This document shows positions 56,227 to 64,000 of a DNA stretch of 64,000 nucleotides, one piece after another. How positions within the stretch are numbered: the first letter of the stretch is position 1; each line of letters begins with the position of its first letter. The notes below the pieces were generated by a model. The model was not told where the DNA came from. It saw only the letters and a program-made list of their open reading frames with translations, and did no database searches. The position numbers and the translations under genes are program-made. The stretch spans positions 12,203,355 through 12,267,354 of the forward strand of contig JAGTTD010000005.1 of NCBI GenBank assembly GCA_018398585.1, given 5' to 3'. Origin of the DNA: Simmondsia chinensis (lineage: Eukaryota > Streptophyta > Magnoliopsida > Caryophyllales > Simmondsiaceae).

Positions 56227-57024
56227 TCAGTCCCCAAGAGAAGAAGCAATAGCAGTGGCCTTGGCAACTGCACGGGTCATCCGACGCTTAGCTTTCCTCG
56301 AACGACAAGAGGAGGCAGTAGTCCATCCAGTGTCCGAAGAAACAACATTAGTACCTCGGGAGGGAGGAGCAGCACTTGGAACACAAGCCTCGCAGTACAG
56401 AGAACACTGTAAGGGCATAGTCAAAGGCCTCGAGTCATGAGAGACCGAAGAGACACAAAAGTCAGAGAGCCCAAAGGGGACTAAACTACCATGTTGACCA
56501 GAAGTGGTAGCAGAACAAGACTTGGCAGGGGACCCTCGGGAGGTCGGGGAGTCCAAGAGCCCAAGAAAGGAGACAGCCTCCAAAGCATCTAAATTAAGTG
56601 GGTGAGTACCCCTCGGATCAGCTGGGCTCAAGTCAAAACGCTCGAAAGCACGAGAACGGTCTACATCCGAGATATGGGGAGCCGGAGGCTGCGAACCTGA
56701 ACTTCCAGATGCCAGACGACCTCGGACTGAACCCGGAACAGTAGCAGTGACCCGGGAGGTAGAAGTAGGAGCCGGTTGGATCGGAAGCTCCACAGCTCCC
56801 GGCCCAACGGGAGGCCCGGGTGGGCCAACCCCACCCAGACCCAAAAGAGTAGCAGGGGGCCCCGCGCCCCCTGCTGGTGCTGAATTGGGCCTCGGAGGCC
56901 CACGGCCTCTCAAGCCCAAAATAACAGGGGCCCGCACGCCCCCTATACTAACATTACTGGGCCCAGGGGGCCGAGGGCCTCCTGGGCCCATTTGGGCTGG
57001 GGACTGCATGTCCCCAGCAGGCAT
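56227..57024 (-). pseudogene. L1 ORF1 C-terminal Pro/Gly-rich part, shifted frame
   Basis: It overlaps the end of the N-terminal part in another frame, beginning around QMGPGGPRPPGP. It is Pro/Gly/Ser-rich, then ends KAKRRMTRAVAKATAIASSLGD at 56227, a basic tail. Composition fits the low-complexity C-terminus of plant L1 ORF1. One single-base shift would join it to the part above. Confidence 0.7.
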
Positions 57025-58009
57025 TTTGCTGGGCCTGAGCGTGGGTCAAAGGCCCTCCTTCTGTGGGCTGTAAATTTTGCTCAAGCCTGATGACATTTTG
57101 TGAAATTTTTTCTAGCCCAACATCAAGTGATTCTACCTCATCAACTTCAATATTTTTTCTGAGCCCACGATCTGCCCTCATTTTGCGTTGCCGACCGCGA
57201 TGACGTGGCTTAGCACCATAAACGATCTCGATCGGGGGACGAGGATCGGAGTTCGGACAAGAGTGACCAAAAGTCGAGCACTTAGAGCATATAGGGGGCA
57301 AACCTTCATACTTGAAAGTGATAGGGATTCGAAGATCCTCAAAATGAACCTCCACGTCATTAGGAATCGGTTTCCGAGCATCAATGTCCACGCATACCCT
57401 GGCATATTGGATGGAGGTCCCATCAAGAGTCGGTTGGTCCATGTAGAGCGGGCGACCCACCCCATTAGCAATTGAGCTCAAGGCCTTACTTGTCCATAAG
57501 GGGGGATGAAGCCCATGAATTTGGACCCAAATCGAAAGGGCCGAGGGTTCAACCCGAGGTGTAACGTCATCTAGAAACCAATGATGTAGAGCTAAATAAC
57601 AGCCCTTAAAGTGCCAAGGGCCACCTTGGAGAACTCTATGGGCGTCGTCATAGGAGCGAAAGCGAAAGAAATAGCCCGTTTTGGAGGGAATAACATATTC
57701 AAGACCCATAGAGCCCCAAAGAGAAGAGGCAATAGCGGTACAATACGAGAGTGCAACACGGCCGCCAATAAAACGACCCGTAAGGCAACGACTCCATTTG
57801 GAAAAACCCGGGGCGACATCCTCACGAGATACAGTTGTGACAACTTTGTCATTGATAGACTTAGGAGGGACGTACGAGAGGCTGCTTGTCGAAGGGGCAT
57901 TAAGGCGGGCATGCCAATCATCAAATGACTCTCCCGAACTCTTGTCCGAAAAATTATTCATCAACCAATCCGGTAACATACCATCCCGAGGCGCAGCCCC
58001 CGATGCCAT
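56954..58009 (-). pseudogene. L1 ORF1 (DUF4283 plus zinc knuckle), N-terminal part
   Basis: The ATG at 58009 (MASGAAPRDG) opens the frame; an upstream TTG extension to 58072 is unlikely to be used. The DUF4283 region (LTGRFIGGRVALSYCTAIASSLW; YFFRFRSYDDAHRVLQGGPWHF; LSIWVQIHGLHPPLWT) is followed by a CCHC-type knuckle CSKCSTFGHSCPN and a basic segment (KPRHRGRQRKMR). This is the RNA-binding ORF1 protein of plant L1 LINEs. The frame is lost between 57024 and 56954, just after the basic region, and continues one frame over. Confidence 0.85.
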
Positions 58010-58911
58010 AGCCAATTTCGAAGTGAGAGAAAATATCTCTAACCACCTCAACAAACTCCCCAACCACCCCAACCACCAAGTCTAGACCCTAACCCCCACC
58101 ACCGTCCAACTCCCCCACCACCGCCAGGAACCACGCGCCAGATGCACCACCCTCGACAGCCACCACCACTCGTGCCCAGCCCAACCACCACCAAAACAAC
58201 CACGGCCCCAAACAACGGCCAATCTTGATCGAGCAGCAAATCTTGATCGACAAACAAGCGACACAAACCGAGCCAAGAAAACCCGGGCACATGAGAAAAA
58301 CAGGGGCTTAGGTGCACCCTTGCCCAAACACGGATCAAATCACGAATCAAGTACCAAAGCAGTAAATTGGCTCTAACTAGGAGCAAATTAATGAGTAGTG
58401 AGGAAAGTTACCCAAAATTTGCATCCATGGAGGGGCTCATTGCATTGAACTTCGAGATGTGCACCTGGAGAGAGAATGGGACACCGCTAGCCACAAGCAC
58501 CACCACCACCACTTCAAGGATCAAAACCAGAAGCTTTAGGAGGAGGATAGATGAGATCTTGATAGCAAGATCGTGCGTCCTACGCGAATCATCCAAAACC
58601 TTCGACTCCCTCACTCACATGTGTTTACGCCCTCAAAAAAGGATAGGAAATCGTGATTGGGTTAGCTGAAGGGATTCTACAGGCTTCAGGGAGCACAGAG
58701 AGGCAAATATCTTGCCTGTATGACGCCGGACGTGCCCTCACGCGCCGGGAGAACACCCTGCAAAAACAGGGGACCCGCGCACCCGCCGCCGTCCTTGGCT
58801 CACACGCCACCGCCCGGAAATCGCTTCTTCAGAGCCTCTCTCTCTTGTTTCTCTCTCTAGAAGTTCATCCTCCTCCTAAATGATGGCTCACTATTTCTTG
58901 ATGGTCTAGCC

Positions 58912-59930
58912 CTCATAACAAACTTGAGCGTTTGATCATCGGGTGATCTTTTGTTAATTTTTATTAACATAAATCCTTTTTGTTTATTTTATGTCGCTTG
59001 TCATGATGTACAATCTCCCAATGGTGTCCTCTCACACACCCCTAGTGGACCCTTTGAATATATCTATTTGAGGTGGCAACACACTTTAGAAGGCACTTTA
59101 GGATTTTTGAAATTGATATTACCTTAAGAGACCCTATGAGGAATTGGGTTTTTATTATTGTAGTACATTACCTTAAGGGACTATAACCCTATGTTTCCTA
59201 TGTTTCCATCCTAAAGTACTCATGAAGAAAAGACCTACTTTAATTAATGAGAGAGATTCAATCATCTTATTAATATTTCTTTTAAATCCCACACATTTGA
59301 CAAGTATCGTGATGTTTAATTTCCCTATAAAACTACTAAGGAAATTCTTGATGGCATTAACACTATTTTTGTTGTATATGAAAAGTTCAGTCAAGTGAGC
59401 TTGTAAGCTACTCGACTGAGATAGAGCATCAAATTAGTGAAAGAGATGTCAAAAGTTTTTAGCCAAAATTCCCAAGATGAACGCTGAACTCCAGAATCAT
59501 TAAAAAGGGTTTTTAATGGTTAATCGTCATTCAACTAGTTACTAAGCCACTTTCTAAAGAGCCGGATATTTCCAAAACCACCTACAATGCGCCATAAGAA
59601 ATTTTGAGGTTGAATGAGTCATCTTTAAAGGAGAAAAGCTAAGGTTCAAAAATAAAGAGGTTCTCTATGATCATCTTGTCTCTACTTAAAAAGAGACAAT
59701 CATAGGCATTGCAAGGATAAACTAAAGAATGGCTTGGAGATAAGCAACTTCATGGTTCAAACCTATGATTCACAATCTGGATAATATTACTGTTAGATGC
59801 TTTCATAGTTAGTCATTGAGGCACATGATTATGATTAATAGAAAGGATTTGTAGGATGAAGACGGATAATCCTAGCCAAAGATAAGTTGCCAATAAAGAT
59901 AAAATTTCTTGTATTTTGGTTTGTCTTGAG
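58912..59930. other. Intergenic stretch, no gene
   Basis: It opens with the remainder of the ~150-bp tandem unit. No domain or bounded element was recognised in the rest. Confidence 0.45.
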
Positions 59931-59946
59931 TCTTGGTAAATTGATA

Positions 59947-60017
59947 CAACAACAACAAACCCAATGCCTCAAAGGACTCTCGCATTAGCAGGGTCTGGGA
60001 GAGGCAGATGTACACAA
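59947..60017 (-). mobile_element. 71-bp 3'-end insertion of the RTE/Au tail module
   Basis: A 16-bp TSD (tcttggtMaattgata, one mismatch) at 59931-59946 and 60018-60033 frames only 71 bp: caacaacaacaaa, ccaatgcctcaaaggactc, gcattagcagggtctggg and gatgtacacaa. This is the complement of the shared 3' module with its (TTG)n tail. Confidence 0.8.
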
Positions 60018-60209
60018 TCTTGGTCAATTGATATGGACCATTATACTTATTTATAGTGAGAGATTCAAGGAAGTAGTCGAGGGAAAATGGATCAATATGG
60101 CGAATGATCAAATGGAAAATATTAGGTTAAGTCAAAGGCTAATATCAGTTTTAGGTCATGTTTTACTTCAATATTAGAGAACTTTTGTTATAATCCTTCA
60201 ATTAAAGGA

Positions 60210-60550
60210 AAATTAGTTTTGATCCTTGATCTGATGAAGGATACTTATTATTGATTAATAAAGATGGAAGTTCTTTGTTTCATGATTCTGCTCTTGTTAG
60301 GTTAGGCTGTCCTATTGATGGATTATGTGAATTATAAATTGATACGATGTGTAATTATGTAATGAATTTGGATACTAGGAAAAGGAAGTGTGGAACTAGG
60401 TATCTACTCATTTATAAAATAAATGGTTGGCATCAATTTCTAGAGATAGAGTGTAAAAAATTAACTAAAAGTAACATCAACCCGAATTTGAATGTTGATG
60501 ACATTAGAGTTTGCTTAGATTGCATAAGGGGTAAATTTGTTAACTTAGGC
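60210..60550 (+). pseudogene. copia GAG_pre-integrase fragment
   Basis: LVRLGCPIDGLCEL, DTMCNYVMNLDTRKRKCGT, NINPNLNVDDIRVCLDCIRGKF match the stretch before copia integrases (GLYEL ... WHKRLGHIS ... CVDCIKGK). The WHxRLGH block is damaged to a GWHQFL reading. Orientation is + and no LTR is attached. It may belong with the protease fragment at 51405, but intervening sequence does not prove this. Confidence 0.65.
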
Positions 60551-60719
60551 TCTGTTTGTTTAGAGAAAAAAGTAGATTTTAGGAATTGATTGCCTACAAA
60601 AAAAAGACTTTTCAAGGAAAATTAAAATTTCTTTTCTATTGTTTGTTTCAAAGAAAAACTTGTTTTCGTAGTGATGCTTTCTTGTATAATTTAAAAGAAA
60701 TATTTTTCATCAATCTATC

Positions 60720-61024
60720 GTGATCAATTGATCACAATTAAGGTTGATAGTGAGTATGAGATGAGATAAGAAATAAGAGAATTGGGATGAGAAGAAAGAG
60801 AGAATTATTTCATTTCATTAATCATTGAAATCAAACGAAGTATATTCTCCTATTTATATGAGCTAAGACAGAATTTAAACATAAAGCAGTTGAAATTAAC
60901 CACTAACTAATTTTCCAGCCTAAGAACCAACTTCCCGCCAAAAATGCAATTTTGAAATAACCGACTTTCCCGCCAAAATGCAATTTTGAAGGAATTCACT
61001 TATTTGATTAAGAACTCCACGACA
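60720..61024 (-). repeat. 3' LTR of the right-edge gypsy element
   Basis: The right boundary at 61024 (cgaca) is inferred from the matching position in related elements; the left boundary near 60720 is approximate. Confidence 0.6.
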
Positions 61025-61177
61025 ATAGCCTCCTCAACGACAAGATTCATGCCTCAAGAATCAAAGTGAGGGAATTGACTCTTAAGGAAGAAATAATCTT
61101 CCCAAGTAGCCTTATCTTCACTTAAATTGGACTTGAACAAGAACTTGTATCACAACTACATTGTTTCAAGGAATGAT

Positions 61178-62594
61178 TCATCTAGCAAGAATGGGTACAG
61201 GTTCTGCTAGAACTCCACCATAGGGTCCTGTAAGAGGTGTTTGAAACTGGGGCACCACTCCTTCTCCAATTTTGCACTTTAACATAAAGACATGAAACAT
61301 CGGATGGATGCTGGATTTAGGAGGCAAATCCAACTTGTAAGCCACTGTCCCTATCTTCTGCAGGATTGGGTAACGGCAATAGTACCTAGCTGATTGCTTC
61401 ACGTTCCTTCTTATAGCCATTAAGATCTGCCTGTAAGGATGTAACTTCAGGTATACCAAATCTCCCACATGAAATGACCTCTCGGATCTGTTCTTATTAG
61501 CAAAAAATTTCATGGGTGACTGTGCAATCTACAACGGATTGTGAAGCTTCTTATTTATGTTGGTTTTGAGCTGACTTAATTCCTTGACCTCAGCTATAGG
61601 AGAATGAAGTTCAACATGAATGATGGGTAGTGGGGGATGATGACCATATAAAGAAAAAAATGTTGTGGTAATAAAAGGGTTAAGAAAATTGGTGTTGTAC
61701 TAATATTCTACTAAGGATAACCACTTGTGTCGTTGTTGTGGATGTTGAAAGATCATGCAGCATAGGTATTACTCAATACACTGGTTTAATCTCTCTATCT
61801 GTCCTTCAGATTGAGGGTGGTATGCTAAGCTCAATGTAAGAGATGATCCAAGCAGCTTGAACAGCTCTGCCATAATGCACTTGTGAAGATCTTGTCCCCG
61901 TCTGATATAATAGTTTGGGAAGACCATGAAGCTTATACACATTGTTGATGAAGAATTTTGCCAATTGAAGTGCTAAGAAGGGATGTTGTAGAGCAAATAA
62001 ATGGCTGTATTTGGTAAACCTATCCACAACTGCCCAAATAACATCCTTTCCTTTTGATATGGGAAGTCCCTCATTAGAATCCATGCTAATGTGGTGCCAA
62101 GCATGGTTTAGAATTGGCAAAGGCTATAATAGCCTGGGATAGGGACAATGCTCTACCTTATTTCTATGGCAAGTGTCACAAGAACGAACCCAATCCACTA
62201 CATCCTTCTTCATACCTTTCCTAATGAACCATTTCTTCAACCTCTCATAAGTGCCTAGAATTCCAGTATGTCCACCTAATGCTATGGAATGAAAAGCACG
62301 GAACACCTTTTGCCTCAATTGTGATGATGAGCTAACGTAGATTCTATTTCTAATCCTCAACACTCCATTGATGAATGTTGTATCTGAAACTGCAGTGGCG
62401 TTGATAGCAAGGACCTGAATTAAGCCTTCAGCATATGAGTCTTTCTCATAATACTTGGTGACATCTTCCATCCATAAAGGCTTCACAACTAAAATTGCAT
62501 TGTACTGACCTTCTAAAGTACGTTCTTGTAATCTAGACAGAGCATCAGCTACCAAAATTTCCTTTTCCCCTTTTGTACTATATGAAGTAATCAA
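61178..62594 (-). pseudogene. gypsy integrase and end of RNase H, interrupted
   Basis: VADALSRLQER ends RNase H. The zinc-binding part has FHSIALGGHTGILGTYERLKKWF and CDTCHRNKVEH. The core reads ISMDSNEGLPISKGKDVIWAVVDRFTKYSHLFAL (first Asp), then becomes frameshifted near 61870 before the second Asp. 61513-61178 gives the C-terminal part: FHVGDLVYLKLHPYRQ, YPILQKIGTVAYKLDLP and SIHPMFHVFML. No chromodomain was found after it. Confidence 0.83.
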
Positions 62595-62700
62595 GTCCCG
62601 TCATCCTCATAAAGCCTTTCTTCTGAATCCTTGTAGAAATTTGTTGCTCTAGCAGGTGCTTTAAGCTTTCATGATCAGTCTTAATCACAAAGTGATGGCC

Positions 62701-64000
62701 CTACAAATAGTGCCTCCATTTCTGCACATCTAAGAGGATAGCCAAGTATTCCTTCTCATATATTGAGAGAGATAAATGCCTTTGACTCAAGGCCTGGCTT
62801 AGAAAAGCAATTGGTCTGTCTTTGTGCATCAACACTGCTTCCACTCCCTGCAGTGAAGCATATGTATCAAGTATAAAGGACTCATTGAAGTTGGGCATTG
62901 CCAACACTGGAGCTGAGCACATTGCCATCTTCAGTCTATTGAATGCCTCTTGTGCTTCTTCACTCCATGCAAATGCATCTTTCTTGAGTAACTCTGTCCG
63001 TGGCTTAGCTCACACACCATAACCAGAAACATACTTCCTGTAATAGCCACTAAGCCCCAGAAAACACGCAAGGACTTAATGTTAGTGGGAGGGGGCCATC
63101 TTTCCATGGCTTGAACCTTTCTAGGATCAGTTGAGACCCCTTCACTTGACACTACATGACCAAGATACTCCACCTTGGGTTGGGCAAAAGAGCATTTGAA
63201 TGATTTGGCAAACAAGTTATGGTTTCCCATGGTTTCAAATACTAATTGTAAGTGTTGAAAATGGGATTCATAACTTAGGCTGTGGACTAAGATATCATCA
63301 AAAAAGACAAGTACAAATTTGTGCAAGTGGGGTTTAAAGATAGCATTCACCAAAGCTTGGAAGGTAGCTGGTGCATTAGTGAGGCCAAAGGGCATGACTA
63401 CAAACTCAAAATGCCCATGATGAGTACAGAAGGCTGTTTTATGGATGTCATCTTTTTTAACTCGAATTTGATGGCAACCTTGGTGCAAATCCAATTTAGA
63501 ATAGAATACAGACCCATAGAGCTCATCTAAAAGGTCATCAATCATGGGTATTGGAAATTTGTCTTTGATGGTTTTAGTGTTAAGTTGTCTATAGTCAATA
63601 TACATCCTAGATGTGCCATCTTTCTTTTTGACTAAGATTACAGGGGAAGCAAAAGGACTATGGCTAGGTCTAATAAAATTGTTTTCGTGTAGTTCATCAA
63701 CCTGTTTTTCAATTTCGGATTTGTAAGCATGAGGGTGTTTATAGGGTCATAGTTTGATAGGAGAGGTGTCAGTTTGCAAGGGACTAGAGTGATCTAACAA
63801 TCTCTTAGGAGGTAAGGAAGAGGGGGTTCAAGGGGATCTCTATAGTCATGTAAGAGTCGAAATAAAAAGGGGCCAGAAATGACTTAAGCCTCAATAGGTT
63901 TTACTTGGATCAATGACAAATGACCAATGCAGTCACAACTCCCTTTCTGCAGTGCATCTTTCAATTCCTTGCAACTCATCAGTTTCAATACACCATGTTC
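62701..64000 (-). pseudogene. gypsy reverse transcriptase and RNase H, partial
   Basis: On - from 63720: QVDELHENNFIRPSHSPFASPVILVKKKDG, MYIDYRQLNTKTIKDKFPIP, FYSKLDLHQGCHQIR, VMPFGLTNAPATFQ and LVFFDDILVHS (intact catalytic pair, near 63290), then SSEGVSTDPRKVQAM. RNase H: VLAMPNFNESFILDTYAS (normally ETDAS), RPIAFLSQALS and YEKEYLAILLDVQKWRHYL. A frameshift lies near 63060, a stop at 62701 and more beyond. Confidence 0.85.

Larger units (their letters stand above)
55968..58896 (-). mobile_element. L1-type LINE carrying ORF1 only
   Basis: A perfect 15-bp TSD, cttgatggtctagcc, lies at 55953-55967 and 58897-58911. On the - strand the element ends in a plant L1-style 3' end (ttggtaataaaaaataaa ... 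cttacc followed by a short poly-A). From 58009 to 56227 it encodes an L1 ORF1 protein; 58010-58896 is a long 5' leader. Between the ORF1 stop and the tail there are only about 250 bp, so endonuclease, RT and RNase H (ORF2) are absent. It is not a 5' truncation: the missing part is internal/3'. The copy must have been mobilised by another L1. Confidence 0.85.
60720..64000 (-). mobile_element. Ty3/gypsy element, truncated by the window end
   Basis: A left LTR (about 60720-61024, ending ccacgaca) is followed by integrase, RNase H and RT in - orientation; gag and protease lie beyond 64000. The LTR has the same purine-rich start (gatgagataagaaataagag) and 'ctatttatatgag' as the other - strand gypsy elements here, and the same 'cctcaagaa' block inside the polypurine side. 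Confidence 0.88.

Noticed and set aside
56747..57073. GC-rich + strand ORF with Pro/Gly runs
   Set aside because: It is the complement of the Pro/Gly-rich C-terminus of L1 ORF1 on the - strand.

Overview
This window is repeat-rich nuclear DNA from a flowering plant. The evidence is a stack of plant Ty3/gypsy (chromovirus and Tat lineages) and Ty1/copia LTR retrotransposons, RTE and L1 LINEs, Au-like SINEs, MULE/hAT-type inverted-repeat elements, and one broken plant GNAT acetyltransferase gene. The species cannot be named from sequence alone. No intact host gene is visible. Base counts, LTR comparisons and boundaries were read by eye; several boundaries are fixed by target-site duplications (TSDs).

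Layout. 1-2799: retroelement debris, a MULE-like inverted-repeat element split by an RTE LINE 3' end, and an RNase H-domain remnant. 2800-10377: a decayed + strand gypsy element (TSD gattg) split by a young non-autonomous LTR element at 3665-8340 (TSD gaggg) that carries one intact ~506-aa ORF of unknown function. 10511-15968: a chromovirus-type gypsy element (TSD tatgg) with a mutated RT active site and most of its RNase H deleted. 17382-20902: a second non-autonomous LTR element whose ORF is cut by a 5S-rRNA-headed SINE. 21584-21814: a MITE with a perfect 9-bp TSD.

22079-34181: a 12.1-kb Tat-lineage gypsy element (TSD acaaa). After gag-pol on + it holds, on -, an intron-containing gene-like module, then twelve ~112-bp tandem repeats, then an F-box-like gene remnant with its own TATA box next to the 3' LTR. 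36526-37219: a NATA1-like acetyltransferase pseudogene with two single-base frameshifts. 37379-42426: a copia element (TSD aagtg) with a locally inverted integrase segment. 43636-45330: Au-like, tRNA-like and RTE pieces. 46261-51372: a second copia element, on -. 51373-60720: copia fragments, a hAT-like element, ~150-bp tandem repeats, and an L1-type element carrying ORF1 only (55968-58896, TSD of 15 bp). 60720-64000: a - strand gypsy element cut by the window end.

How the parts relate. Four gypsy-type elements (3665-8340, 10511-15968, 17382-20902, 60720-64000) lie on the - strand, and the first three share a tRNA-iMet primer site. All four have similar purine-rich LTR starts, so the two ORF-of-unknown-function elements may depend on a chromovirus like the one at 10511-15968. 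RTE LINE 3' ends, Au-like SINEs and the 5S-headed SINE share one 3' module, which fits mobilisation by the same LINE machinery. Most element ORFs are broken by stops. The best leads are the composite Tat 3' region, the 5S-headed SINE, the ORF1-only L1 element and the unknown ORF at 5445-6965.
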